Shown piece by piece: positions 1-11,585 of a stretch of 64,000 nucleotides of DNA. How positions within the stretch are numbered: position 1 is the first letter of the stretch; every line of letters begins with the position of its first letter. The notes beneath the pieces are model-generated. The model was not told the DNA's origin. It was given only the letters and a program-made list of their open reading frames with translations, and did no database searches. Made by a program: the position numbers and the translations under genes. This DNA is from Symsagittifera roscoffensis (taxonomy: Eukaryota; Xenacoelomorpha; Acoela; Convolutidae), in assembly GCF_963678635.1 (NCBI RefSeq), contig NC_087067.1, positions 50,276,233 through 50,340,232 of the forward strand. Reading direction: 5' to 3'.

Positions 1-1088
1 TGGATTACATGCGTGCTGTAGTTCAGTTGAAATACATTGTTCTGAAGTTGCGCTGGTTACTTGGGAACATCGAAAATACTTGCATAACATGCCGTAAGCG
101 CAAAGCAAAAACAGTTGTGCCCATTATGTCTGACCTACCGATTGAAAGACTGGGTTACAAGCAGCCTCCCTTCTCCAACACAGGTGTTGATTACTTTGGC
201 CCGTTTCAAGTGCCGATACGCCGAAGTAGCGAAAAGAGATGGGGTTTCCTATTTACCTGCCTCACGACTCGAGCAGTTCACATCGAGTTGGTTCCATCTC
301 TCGATACTAGTTCCTGCGTCATGGGCGTAGAGCGATTTATTGCAAGGCGAGGTACCCTCAAAACCATTCTTTCTGACAATGGCACGAATTTTGTTGGTGC
401 TCAAAAGGAGCTCCTATCCTGTGTCCAAAATTGGAACAAAGTCGCCCCGGCCGTTTTCGTCCACAAAGGCATTAAGTGGAAGTTTAACCCGCCCTGTGCC
501 CCTCATCACGGTGGCGCCTGGGAGCGGCTAGTGAGAAGTGTTAAGCGAGTGTTGTACGACATATTAGGCAACAGGAGATTAACTGAGGAAGTTCTAGGAA
601 CAACGCTCTGCCTAGTTGAACAATTACTTAACCCAAGACCGATCACTCCGGTCAGTTCCGATCCGCACGACCTAGAGGCACTCACCCCGAATCACTTCAT
701 TCTCGGTCACAGCGCAGCTAGCTTCCCGTCGCTAAGTTTCGAAGAAAACTTCGACCATAAGAAGCGGTTCGCCAGAGCGCAATCATACGCTTACGCAATA
801 TGGATACGGTGGATGCGGGAATACGTTCCTTCCCTCAATAGGAGGGCAAAGTGGCACAACCAGTCAGACGTTAAGTTGAAAGCCGGTGACTTGGTTTGGG
901 TCATAGAGCCTGACACTCCACGTGGACATTATCCACTCGCACGTATCCTAAGACTGCACTATGGCAAGGACGGATGCGCGCGATCCGCCGACATAAAGAC
1001 CGTTACGAGCGAACTGACCCGCCCGACCGTAAAGCTCGCTCCCGTTCTTCCTTGTTTAGGGGTGGAGGATGTTGCAGCGCAAATATAA
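1..1088 (+). mobile_element. BEL/Pao LTR retrotransposon, integrase and C-terminal domain (3' part)
   Basis: An open frame runs in from the left edge and stops at 1086-1088. It encodes the end of a BEL/Pao polyprotein. A CxxC half of the zinc-binding domain (around residues 25-28 of the visible frame) precedes an rve-type integrase core. The likely D,D,E residues are D61 (VDYFGPF), D123 (LSDNGTNF) and E172 (GGAWERL). The last ~60 residues, with AGDLVWV and RGHYPLARI, match the DUF5641-like domain typical of BEL/Pao integrases. The integrase would insert the element's cDNA into the host genome. No stop or frameshift is visible, so the copy looks young. Gag, protease, reverse transcriptase and the 5' LTR lie outside the window. 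The Met near position 9 is internal, not a true start. Confidence 0.9.
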
Positions 1089-1350
1089 AACAATAGTATA
1101 AATGCATATAAAAGTAAATGCATACAGGGACAGTAGCCAAGCGTATACATGGTGCGTCCCGGCGGGTTCGGCGCCGGTTCGAATCCCGACTAGGTCATTT
1201 CCTTTCTGGAACTCGAATATGCACCGAACTTGATGGGATGCTCCGTAACCAGGTTCGATCCCCCCAAAACCGATTTTAACCGTCTTTTCGCTCTAATTTG
1301 GTTCAGCCTTGATTAAGGCTGACCTTTAAAAAGAGCAACTTGTCTCAAGG
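1070..1350 (+). repeat. probable start of 3' LTR of the BEL/Pao element
   Basis: A purine-rich tract (AGGGGTGGAGGA, about 1059-1069) looks like a polypurine tract. It is followed directly by TGTTGCAGCGC, a typical BEL-type LTR start. TATA-like motifs lie at about 1082-1108. The polyprotein stop codon falls just inside this start. The right border is a guess, because the 5' LTR is not in the window and no target duplication could be tested. Confidence 0.4.
1129..1275 (+). other. tRNA-like / pol III B-box motifs
   Basis: GGTTCGAATCC at about 1175-1185 is a perfect pol III B-box, with an A-box-like TAGCCAAGCG some 40 bases upstream. A second B-box-like AGGTTCGATCC lies at about 1252. The putative T stem pairs poorly, so this is not called a tRNA. 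It may be a SINE head or chance sequence inside the LTR. Confidence 0.25.
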
Positions 1351-2077
1351 ACAAATACTGGCCATTTTTGCAGCTTGCTTTGAGTTATGCAGTTTATTGT
1401 GGCCGATGTTACCGATGATAAAGTTTGTTGAAATTATCGTTATATTTTCAAATTTCCGTTATATTTCCGGAGTTATTTTGCCGAGAAAATACTCATTAAT
1501 TAAATTGTTTAAAAAACCGTTTTTTATATAATCTTGGAGATTGACGCGCACAGGTCATACTTCTTTTCGGTGGACAATACTTCCCACTCGAGCTCGGATC
1601 GAAGTATCCTTTGGCTGAAAAAACTACGTAGAATATAGTCGAAACTTAACGCGAAGCAAATCGAAGCAAATTGGGTCAGGGTCTGTCTAGACGATCAAAA
1701 CATACCAATTTTTGGTCGATTCGGTCGAAAAATATTTCGGGTATTTTTCATTGATATTTTTACTGTTTCGGAATCCAGATACAAATGGATAAAACATAGT
1801 GTAGCTCCACACGCTAGCTCGTTACTTCAATCTTTTCGTTCGCTGCTTTGATCTTTTTGCTCTGGTGCCTGGAGTTGAGGAGTGAGGGTTCGAGGAAAGA
1901 GTCTCAAAAAACCGAAAACTTCCTTTTTAAACTTATTTGAATCTAATTAAAAAACGTTTCCTCAAAAAAGTTTTCAATGACGTTACAAGACAATTATAAT
2001 ACTTTGACGATGGACAGAGAGTAAAAAGTTAAGACAACCATGAATTTTACTCGGAAGAGAAAACTTGAAATACAGTG
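1351..2077. other. intergenic, nothing recognised
   Basis: AT-rich sequence with short poly-A/T runs. No coding frame, splice pattern or repeat was recognised. Confidence 0.5.
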
Positions 2078-2785
2078 CTGATTTAAATCATCCGGACAAA
2101 ACGAACAAAATTTGAGTTTTCAAACGCGTTTTTCTCAGATTGGGTTAAGATTAGACAAAAAATGAAGAGAACAAAAGTTGCTTAGAATTTCCTCAGAATT
2201 AATAACGTGTAATTTTTTCTCCGAAATTCTCAACCAAATTTTTACCCCAAAAATGGGTCACTTTAGTTTTTTTTCAAATAATCAAAAGTTACGCTGAAAC
2301 TACTTTGTTAATTGATAAGAAAATTATATCACAAGAAGCCTCTTACACAGCTCAACAAAGTTTAAGTAGGGTTACATCTCTAAAAACTAGAATAAGAGAA
2401 AAAATGTTTACTTGATAGTCAATCAATGTGATTTTTACTATATAAAACCCAGTACCTCTGTTTAAAAACAAATTTTAAACAATTTGCGCAATTTTTTGGA
2501 GATTTAACCCTTCATAAACTTTCTTGAGCTGTGTAAGAGACTTCTTGTGATATAATTTTCTTATCAATTAACAAAGTAGTTCCAGCGTAATTTTTGATTA
2601 TTTGAAAAATACCAAAGTGACCAATTTTTGGGGTAAAAATTTGGTTGAGAATTTCGGAGAAACAATTACACCATATTAATTCTGAGGAAATTCTAATTCT
2701 AGTTTTGTCTAATTTTAACCCAATTTGAGAAAAACGCGTTTGAAAACTCAAGTTTTGTTCATTTTGTCCGGATAATTTAAATCAG
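2078..2785. mobile_element. foldback element with ~300-bp inverted arms
   Basis: The left arm (about 2078-2388) and right arm (about 2492-2785) are near-identical in inverted orientation, separated by a ~100-bp spacer. Both outer ends read TGATTTAAAT followed by ATCCGGACAAAA. The arms differ by scattered substitutions and small indels. Open frames inside are by-products of the arms, and no transposase is present. This is a non-autonomous foldback or long-TIR MITE; superfamily unknown. Confidence 0.8.
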
Positions 2786-2908
2786 ATAATTTAATTTCTT
2801 AAGTGTGAATAGTTCATTCACTTTGCAACCAGTCGTCTAATTCAGCTTCAATATTATAAAAAACATACGGTTTACTCCAATTAGGAAGATAATGTATTTT
2901 TGAGCTAG

Positions 2909-3790
2909 TTGTTCCGACTTTCGATACGAAAGTAACAGAATATTTGTGCTCGGGGTGGGTTTTTTTTTCTTCAGACAAATTTCGACTTTTTAACTGGCCA
3001 TTTTTGACGGAATTTTTTTATATCATTGGAAAAGTATTGTTGTCTTGAGCTCAAATTTGAAAAGATATTTTACCTGTGATCATTCTTCGTAAAGTTACGG
3101 GGGTTTAAAGTTTGCCATTTTGGCCAATTTGGGACAATTAACGCGCGATATATTTCTCGCTATTAACGCGTAAGCGGAGAGTTAATCCGTCTTAGAAGTT
3201 GTTCCAAATTAGTTAAAAGAAGCTTATTTGCCATAATTGGTGTGTTACAAGGAGCGAAATCTATCCTTTTGTACTTTAAATGGCGTGTGGGGTGATGATT
3301 TTCATAAAAAAATTCAAATTTTAGAAATTTTTTTTTTCATTTTGTTTTCATTGAATTTTTTAATGTTAATACTGCTCCATAAACCTTAAATGACCTGAGC
3401 TTAAACTTGAAAAGCTATTTTGTAAATTTATGAGGGTTTAAAGATTGCCATTTTGGCCATTTTGACCAATTTGGGACAATTAACGCGTGATATAATTCGC
3501 GCTATTAACGCGTAAGCGGAGATTTAATCCGTCTTATAAATCGTTCCAAATTGGTTGAACGAAGCTTATTTGCCATAATTGATTTGTTACAAGGAACGAA
3601 ATCTCTTTTTTTGTACTTAATATGGCGTGTGAAGGGGATGATTTTTTATAAAAAATTTCAAATTTTAGAAGAAAAAAAATTTTCATTTTATTTAATTTAA
3701 TTTATTTTTTTTAGGTTATTACTGCTGCTCCATAAACCTTAAAAGGCAGTCGGAACATTCAAGGCTTCGCCCTGATACGAGCACTCTTGT
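2909..3790 (+). mobile_element. repeat family R1, composite double copy
   Basis: It begins TTGTTCCGACTTTCGATACG and ends with the family's hairpin and tail (AAGGCTTCGCCCTGATACGA then CTTGTT). The middle occurs twice: the conserved GGGACAATTAACGCG block is at about 3131 and again at about 3474. The first copy breaks off around 3395 and runs into a second copy lacking its 5' end. The array is therefore a head-to-tail chimera rather than a single 535-bp unit. Confidence 0.8.
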
Positions 3791-4940
3791 TTTATTTTAA
3801 ACACCGACATTACACCTTGCTATCCGACAAAGTCATTTGTAAAAAAAGCTCGTTTTTTTTTACACCTTTCTTCAACGAGTATGAAGTCAAAGCCCAAAAT
3901 GTTGATCGATAGAGTGATGTTGGGCAAGTAGCAGATCTCTCGGACTTTTAACATCTGGTGTGACCAAAAAGACTTGAAAAATCCTTAAAACTGCTATCTA
4001 AGATTAGAAAAGTATTGGTTTCGACTTTTCATTTATCAATACAACCAGGTCAAGCAGAAATTAATTTCCATAAAATTGAAATCACTTTTCAAAATAAATT
4101 TTTTGACAAGATATTTTCACAAAAAATCTCGTTAAACAACAAGCAGAACATGACAAGACAGAAATTTCAGTTGATGTTAAAAAATTTCAGCATCAAAAAC
4201 AAGGAAAGTCAAAACATCAAAACTTTGTAGATTGAGCCTTGTAGATTGATTCAATTTTCTTTGAACATTTGATCATTTTACTAAAACCATTAGGTTGAAG
4301 TAAGTTAAGAACCTCAAGATTAGAGAAGTTATTTATCGGAAATTAGTTACTTCTCTAATCTGCATCCTGGTTTGGACTGCAAAAACCCACTCAGCTAAAA
4401 TCATCTTTAAAATTAATTCGGTTAAAAAAGCAGAAAAATCTGCTGAAAATATTTGCATCATATTCATGCAATTCAATCCTCTTTCAGAATCAAACCTTGG
4501 AGCAAAAAAATAATCAAAGTACGAAATCGCAAACTGTCAGTAGTATCATTTGGTTTTCTTAAAAACTAGTAAAAGTACATTTTTTTTACATTAAATTATT
4601 TATTAACTAACAAATAAAAACCGTAAAACGAACCAAGTACTGTCACGAATAAAAACAATAATTTTCAAATTTGATTTAGAAAGCAACCCAATAACAAACA
4701 ATATTGAAACAATTGAACAGACAATCTTCACAGAAACGCCAATAATTACTAAGTCCACCAACCAAGGATACAAATATTAAAACTTAACTTGCAAATATAC
4801 CACTTGGAGAAACAGATATAGTGGTATTTTTTTATCACATCCAAGACATACAAAAGCATTGTTGGTAAATATGACAAATATCAAAATCACTTTCGCAAAT
4901 GACACATTCACAATTATTTATTCTCTTGTACCCGGCCCCG
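3791..4940. other. intergenic, nothing recognised
   Basis: AT-rich sequence. The one frame (4015-4230) is lysine- and asparagine-rich and shows no family resemblance. Confidence 0.5.
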
Positions 4941-4949
4941 AGCGCCCAT

Positions 4950-5110
4950 GGACTCTAATCATTTATAATGGATTACCGAGACAAAAATAGTCCATTATAA
5001 CCTATTAAAGATGTAAAAATCAGATCACGAAGTCAATTATACTGACATTATAACCGATTATTTTTGAAGAAAAATAATCCCTTATAATCTAACATAATTC
5101 ATTATTTTTG
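4950..5110. repeat. TTATAATC-type repeat, block beside LINE 3' end
   Basis: Degenerate copies of ATTATAATC/GATTATAAT, self-complementary in parts, are spaced irregularly here. The same motif resumes at 9180 and at 9855-10040, on the other side of the LINE. Confidence 0.55.
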
Positions 5111-5280
5111 GCAAAAAAAATTGAATTTGAATTTGATGCAGATAAAATTTTGACACACATCATTTTGATCGAACGGGTTAAATAAATCTACATCAGGACT
5201 GCTATACAGGTAATTCAACCTTTCGAGTAGCATCCCTTTAGATTACCTAGAAACAAGCGGTAGGGCACTGAAATTAGGAG

Positions 5281-7872
5281 TTACCGATGGTAAAACAGCG
5301 AAAACATACTTTCATTGTCTATTATGTAAAGCCTACTGAATTTTTTAAAGAAAGACTTGAACCCAACTTCAGTCATTACGTTAAGGTTATTAGGGATTAG
5401 TTTGTTAACAATCAAAAAATTATACGCATTGATGACTTTCAAAGAAACAGAATTTTTCATTTTCGTAGTCCTAAGAGCTGGCAAAATTAACAAACCCTTA
5501 GATTTAGATCGCGTTTTCATGGTTGAAGTTTTATCTCTAATCAAGAATTTCAAAGGTGACTCATTTCTTAGTTGTCGAAAGGTTTCGTGAAAAATCTGAA
5601 TAAAAAATAAATCAAAAACGGTGTGAATATTATATTCGATGAACACGTTCGTAATATGTTCGTATTTACGTCTAAAAAATATAGTCCTCAAAATCTTTTT
5701 CTGTACTAAATAAATTTCATCCAAATTACTTTTTGCGCCACACCCATATGCTATGAGTCCGTAAGACATAATTGGAATGATATAAGCAGAATAGAAACGT
5801 AAAAGATGATATTTAGAAAAACAGGTTCGTGCACAATACATGATTCCGTTAAACTTCCTTAACTTAGTACACACACTTTCAATTTGATCACTGAAGTTGA
5901 GTTCACAGTCAAGCAAGACTCCAAGATATTTGAAGTTGGTCGTATAGTCCAATTTATCACCACCTAATTTGATCTCTTTCAATTCATTATGCTTTTTACC
6001 AAATTGCTGAAGTTTACACTTCGACGGATGCACAGTTAATTTATTGTTGGCACACCAGTCATCTATACGTTTTACATCATCACAAAACTGTTCGGCAAAA
6101 TTTGAAATTTTTGACGAATTTAAAATTGTTGTGTCATCTGCAAAAAGGGCCACCTCACTAGTTCTAGAAAAATCAGGATAATCATTAATATATAAAAGAA
6201 AAAAGAAAGGTCCAAGTATTGAGCCTTGGGGCACGCCACATTTAATTTCAAGCATTTTGGATTGTTTTCCGTTTGTTTCAACATATTGATACCTTTTGGA
6301 GAGATAGTCTTTCAAAAGTAAATGAAATTTTCCTCGAAAACCCAATCGATCTAATTTATCTAGGAGTATAGCATGGTCAACTGTATCAAACGCTTTTTTA
6401 AAATCAACGTATAATGCTAAACCATAACATTTTTTGTCAACAGTGTTACGCATGAAATCTGTTATTTTAATAATAGCATGGACGCAAGAACGTTTTTTAC
6501 GAAAACCATACTGTTGTTTTGCAAGTAATCCATACTTTTCAATGAAACAGATCATTCTATTAAAAATCATTTTTTCAAAAATTTTGCTAAATGAAGTTAG
6601 AAGACTTATGGGACGATAGTTATTTGCATCCTTTTTAGAACCAGACTTATGCAGAGGAATAACTTTAGCAATTTTTAGAAATTCTGGAAATACGCCTTCG
6701 TCTATACAAGTGTTGAAGCATTGAACCAAATAAGGACTGATGACTGGTGAGCACAACTTAATCATGTCATTGCTGAAACCATCATGACCACATGTTTTCT
6801 TAATTTTAAGAGCAAGTATAATGTTCTCAATTTCATTAACATCAGCAAGTCGGAAAATGCAACTATTTAAGGCTCGACTTATACGAGGCAATGATTTAAC
6901 CTCACATGTATTTGCTAATTTTGAGCCAATGTTAACAAAAAAATCATTAAGTTCGTCTGGTGTCAATTCGATCTGATCCTTTCTTTTCTTTCCGCAAAAA
7001 GTGTTAAAAATTTGAAACATTTGTTTGCTATCATTACATTTAGAAAAATGTTTATCGAAGTATTGTCTTTTACTTTCCCTGACCCTTTTTTTCACTTCGT
7101 TCCGTACTTTTTTGTAATTTAACTGATTTTGTTCACTGGCGATCTCTACCATTTTTTTGTGTAAGTAATCGCGATATCGGCATAAATTTTTCAAACATTC
7201 ATTGACCCAAGACGATTTTTTAATGACACGATAGTGTAATGGCGCTAAAACATCGAAAGTATCATGCATAATTTCAGAAATTTTTAAAAGATTTTCATTG
7301 CACGTTGAACTGAACAAAGGAAGTTTTTGCAGTTTGTGTTGTAATAAAAACAGAAAATTCACAATTTTATTCGAATTTTTCAATTTATCAATATTTCGCA
7401 ATTTTAGCTTTTGCTGGTCTGTTACGGTTTGTTTGCTGTTAATTTCGACCTCAGTCAGAAGCGCATAATGGTCACTGACATTGCAACAAATTGTATTAAC
7501 TTCAACCTTTGTTGGTGAAATGATATGATCGATACATGTTTTACTGTTTAAAGTTACTCTCGTTGCTTCACTATTTTGCACTTCCAGGTCAAAATCAGCT
7601 AATAAATCACGATAGGTTTTTTGTAGACTAGTTGCTCCTGAAGTAAGTATGTCAATGTTAAAATCTCCCATGATGCATAGCTCTCCTCTCAACGATTTGA
7701 GTTCATTCAGCAGCATATCAAAATTTAGCCAAAAATCAAGCAAATTTGTTGATGATGTTCTATAAACTAAACAAAAATTATATAAAATTGCGTTGTTATC
7801 AATAATGCTAATTACAAAGTGCTCCAGTGGATTATCAAAAACTCGTGTTTTGAAATCAAAACCTTTCCGCAC
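5281..7872 (-). pseudogene. LINE ORF2: endonuclease C-terminal part and reverse transcriptase
   Basis: The 863-residue open frame starts inside the endonuclease domain, with GDFNID near residue 46 and SDHYALL about 85 residues later. It runs through a full reverse transcriptase: NYRPISLL, QYGFRKKRSC, VDFKKAFDTVDH, GVPQGSILGP and the catalytic FADD box. A thumb/connection region follows up to the stop at 5281-5283. The endonuclease N-terminus is in another frame (7812-8150), so a frameshift near 7812-7872 splits the protein. The RT part itself is free of stops, implying a fairly recent insertion. Confidence 0.9.
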
Positions 7873-8150
7873 AAAAAAGCTAATCCTACTCCTTTCTTAT
7901 TTTTTCTGTTTACATTTTCAATTTTTGAAAAGCCGTCAAAACTGTAGAAAATAGTTGGGTCATTGTCTGTAAGCCATGTCTCACAAAGCGCTAAAATCAT
8001 TGGCACTTTAATTAGTGAAGCAACAAGTAACGAAAGTTGGTCATAATGGCTCCGCAATGATCGAACATTCCTAAAAAATACGTTTTCTTTTACCATTTTC
8101 CCTTCTATTTCGAGTGCTACTAGGTTAACCGTGAAACCAGAATACGACAA
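7812..8150 (-). pseudogene. LINE ORF2 N-terminal endonuclease fragment
   Basis: The 112-residue frame contains NVRSLRSHYDQL and ALCETWL, the first two conserved boxes of AP-like LINE endonucleases. The frame is lost about 7812, where the downstream RT frame takes over. A one-base indel or similar is inferred. It follows ORF1 closely, as usual for two-ORF LINEs. Confidence 0.8.
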
Positions 8151-8171
8151 ATCGAAAGAAACTAAAGTGGA

Positions 8172-9126
8172 TTAGTTTGATATAGTGTCAACGCTTGGTA
8201 ACGCAACATTACTATGCATAGTTTCCATGACGTCATTTTTATTCCCATGGTAGATTTGTTTAGCATCAGGAGAGTCCCTTTGTAAAGTTTGAACGTAATT
8301 GAATAACCCAACTGGATCAGATGTATATTGAGCAAGTTCAGTCATAAGTTGTTTATTGTCCAGATCTGGTGATATTTGTCGACCTCTTTTCAGAGAATCA
8401 TCGCGAGTTTTTCCAAGAAGAGTGTTTCGTCCAGATTTTGTCATATTAAATTGCGGTCTTACAGTAGAATTGATTCCCCGAGCATTCGATTTTAGAAGCA
8501 AAGGATTTTTTCGCGCGAATATTTCATCAGCATCTTTTTCATCTACAAGATTATGTCTGCGGAAACCACCATTATCATTTGCAATAAGAACTTGGGGGAT
8601 ACAGTTATACGTCATAGTATACATTCCCAGCCCTCTAGAGTAGTCGAACAAATCAGAGTCTCGTTTTGTCAGCCGTTCCGTAATATATACAGGTTCTTTA
8701 TTCACCGGGTTTAATACATTTTTCAAAAAAAAATTTCCTCCCGTAAACTCTATTTTTTGTCTCAAAATACACAAATTTTACAATCACAGACGTTTTCTGG
8801 TTCCTACTCACGATACTCAGGGGATGACACGCCTTCAAGTCGTAATCCGATACATCAAGTCCCAAAATATTGTTGAATAAATCCAGTACATCCCGAATAA
8901 TGTTTCCATGAAGCATTAGTAAGTTTTGAATTATAACGCAGTCTTTAGACGAATATCTCTCCAATTCGTTAACTTTAACTTCAAGATAATTCACACGATT
9001 TGATAGGTTCCTAATTTCAGAGTCTTTTCCCTGCAGGCAGATAACGAGGCTTTCAAATAAGTCCTTTGTTTTAGAATCAAGGGAATCTTTTACCGTTTCA
9101 AACTTTGAAATAAATTCAGACGTCAT
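8172..9126 (-). pseudogene. LINE ORF1 protein, frameshifted
   Basis: The frame opens with ATG at 9126. The first ~60 residues are heptad-like and charged (a probable coiled coil), followed by an RRM-like segment ending with VIVKFVYFETKNRVYG. The frame then shifts between 8698 and 8774 and continues to a stop at 8172. ORF1 proteins of this type coat LINE RNA. No zinc knuckles were seen. Confidence 0.7.
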
Positions 9127-9179
9127 TTTTAAAGTTTCAATTTTTTGTGTTGGTTGAAAGCGTAAGCGAGAAAATTAGA

Positions 9180-9340
9180 ACCGACTGTTCATTGAATTCG
9201 ATTGCTCTTTTTTGATTATTTCGATTGCTCTTTTTTGAAATTGATTATTTTTGCTAAAAAATTCCATTACAATTGATTATTTTCTAAATAAAAACCCATC
9301 ATAATCTATTATAATCGTTTATAATCTATTTTTTAGCACT
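9180..9340. repeat. TTATAATC-type repeat, block beside LINE 5' end
   Basis: Several ATTATAATC-type motifs and a short direct repeat (CGATTGCTCTTTTTTGA twice, about 9199 and 9222) flank the LINE 5' end. Confidence 0.5.
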
Positions 9341-9460
9341 AAATTCGACTAATTTTGCAGAAATTTTGCGAGAAGTTTGCAAAATGAATGCCAAGTTTTT
9401 CACTAAATGCCATCTCTCAACGTCACCCCCTCAGGTTTTTTTACATCCTCCCCTACTAAT

Positions 9461-9562
9461 AAGGGGGGGGACTGGGGAGATGGGGGTAAACAAACTGGGC
9501 GGAGGGGGTAAACTGGGAGGGGGGGAGGGGGGTTGGACTAAACGGGGGGGGGGGGGGGGTGG
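9461..9562 (+). repeat. G-rich tract with G-quadruplex potential
   Basis: Many runs of four or more G occur within ~100 bases, ending in an 18-base G run. The tract is flanked by ordinary AT-rich DNA. It could fold as G-quadruplexes; no gene relation is seen. Confidence 0.7.
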
Positions 9563-9854
9563 AAAAGTCTCCTATAAAGTCTACCAATAGATAATCCTCC
9601 CCATGTTCAACCATAAATGGGCCGATTGGTGGTTGTGGTAAGCTAGCAGGGAGGGGAGGGTAACGGAGGGGATAAAGTAAAAGGGTATAAAATGAGATGA
9701 ATTGAAAAAGTAGAGACAAAAAATATTTAAAATTTAATGTGAAATGTAACAATGTAATATTTTATGAAACGTAAGACGTAGCAACTGCACTTTACAGGAA
9801 ATGAGATAACTAAGAAAAAAATTGTAATTTTCATGATTTACATCTGGAGAAAGT

Positions 9855-10040
9855 CAATTATAATCGATTATAATCGATTATAATGGTTTATGTTGGCAGA
9901 AAAACATTAGTATTATAATGGATTATTTTGACATAAAAGTATTAGGATTATTATCCATTTTAAATGGATTATAATAGTTCTTTTTGTATTTTTTAGATGC
10001 TGACCATAATATGACAAAATAATCCATTATGATCCAAGGG
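9855..10040. repeat. TTATAATCGA tandem motif cluster
   Basis: Three adjacent copies of ATTATAATCG at about 9858-9886 are followed by looser copies up to 10040. The motif is shared with 4950-5110 and 9180-9340. Confidence 0.6.
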
Positions 10041-10333
10041 CATTTTGAAACTCAGACAATTCATTCAACAGTATACAGACAATTCAGCCAGTTTTTCAAA
10101 ACACTAGATTCGAAAGAAAAATATCGGAATTGGAGTTAATAAATGCCAAAAACGCTGTAAAAAGATTAAGTTTAATGTGGAAAAATAAATTTTAGTCAAA
10201 ACACAACAGTTTGAAAAAAATGGTTGTGAAGTTAATTGTGTTTTATTTGATTTCTGACTTTAGCAATGACATATCTTTTTCGTATCATTGTTTTTAGGTG
10301 ATGTGAATTAAATATCTAATCTCCGTTCAATGT

Positions 10334-11585
10334 CATTACTAGGCCTAACTGTGCACTGGATAGGCGCACAATTTTGTGTCTGTATGTTCCTGGATTCCAA
10401 AAATTAATCTTTAAACATGTTCCGAAAAGTAAATGGATATCACTTCCCGTAAATATGAGTGTTACACTCAAACTTCCCGTACATATGAGTGTAACGTAAA
10501 TTTTTTTCGGCACATTTGTTAATATAGCTAAATAGCTAATTGTTTGAGATTCCGTAACTGTAAGTGGATTCTGCAAAATGTAAGCGGAATCCGAAAATGT
10601 CAGCGGATTCCGCAAAATGTAAGTGGATTCCGAAATTTGTTCAATACTGAACTTGCATATGAACAATTTAAAGCTAGAGCTGGAATTCTTATCTCAAGCA
10701 ACGCGGAATTTAAAAGCAAAGACTTAACCTTTTTCAGCGGAATCCATGAAAAGGTTTTAGAACGTTTGTTGCCTAAATCGGTGGATGTCATCTGTTAGTA
10801 TGTTGGAAACGCAACACCGAATAAATTCAACATTTGGAGTCGTTGAGTTGAGAGTGTATGGAAACACATCACACAGCATATCGCCAAATTAGGTCAGTAT
10901 TTGGGATTCCATTGATCCCAGTTGCTGGTCAGTATTTAGGATTGATGGAATCCCAAAAACTGGAAAAATATGGAAAAAATATGTAATAAATTCAATAGTT
11001 GGAGTCGTTAGGTTGAGAGTGATTAGAAACCCAACGCATAGCAAATCGTCGAATTAGTTCAGTATTTGGGATTTCATCGATCCCAAATACTGGTCAGTAA
11101 TTGGGATTCCATTAATCCCAAACACTGATCTAGTAATTTCATATTCTAGTGAAATCAAATCATGTAAATAAAAGATATAATTTTAAACGCTACTACATAT
11201 ATAAATATATGTAAACGGAATCCACAAACAAAATGCGGATTCCACTTACAATTTGCGGACTCCACTTACTCTTTGCGGATTCGGCTTACAGTTGCAGATT
11301 CCGCAACAGCTCAACTTCACTATACACATGTCTTATTGCTGTTTGTGGACTCCACAAACTATTTTGGATTCCGCAAATACGGTTGCGGATTCCGCAAATT
11401 CGTCTATTTTTGGAGCGATTTTGAGCGGAATAGTGTTTCAAGTATTTGTTTGTGGAATCTATAACAGCGAAGAAGATATCAAAGAAAAGTAGCAATGATG
11501 TGGATTTCGCGACAAATCTGATTTTGTCGCGGATGATGTGGAATCCGCATACAATTCACAGAATGCACAGTTTGGCCTCGTAATG
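10334..11585. mobile_element. 1.25-kb element with 22-bp TIRs, rich in GGATTCCGC palindromes
   Basis: The left end (10334-10355, CATTACTAGGCCTAACTGTG...) matches the inverted right end (11564-11585) at 20 of 22 positions. The interior holds some twenty variants of GCGGATTCCGC, itself a near-palindrome, and a tandem 165-bp duplication at 10821-11130. No transposase was found. Related left ends lie at 58095 (plus) and 46331 (minus). No clear target duplication was seen. Confidence 0.6.
10821..11130 (+). repeat. tandem duplication, period about 165 bp
   Basis: ATAAATTCAA at 10821 recurs at 10986, followed in both units by TTGGAGTCGTT, GTTGAGAGTG and GTATTTGGGATT. Each unit ends in mutually inverted GGGATTCCAT/ATCCCA motifs able to form stem-loops. 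Confidence 0.75.

Larger units (their letters stand above)
5110..9140 (-). mobile_element. non-LTR retrotransposon (LINE, CR1/L2-like), frameshifted
   Basis: This two-ORF LINE lies on the minus strand, with ORF1 at about 9126-8172 and ORF2 at about 8150-5281. ORF2 carries an apurinic-type endonuclease and a reverse transcriptase. Both ORFs contain a frameshift, so the copy is probably dead. Past the ORF2 stop the 3' end carries short AATTCAAATTCAA-like repeats (about 5118-5137), resembling the microsatellite tails of CR1/L2 elements rather than a long poly-A. The clade is inferred from motif style only. Confidence 0.85.

Noticed and set aside
1129-1199. tRNA gene
   Set aside because: B-box is perfect, but acceptor and T stems do not pair.
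2512-2751. 79-codon ORF
   Set aside because: It lies wholly in one arm of the foldback element.
9456-9752. Proline-rich minus-strand ORF
   Set aside because: It is only the complement of the G-rich tract; no other coding sign.
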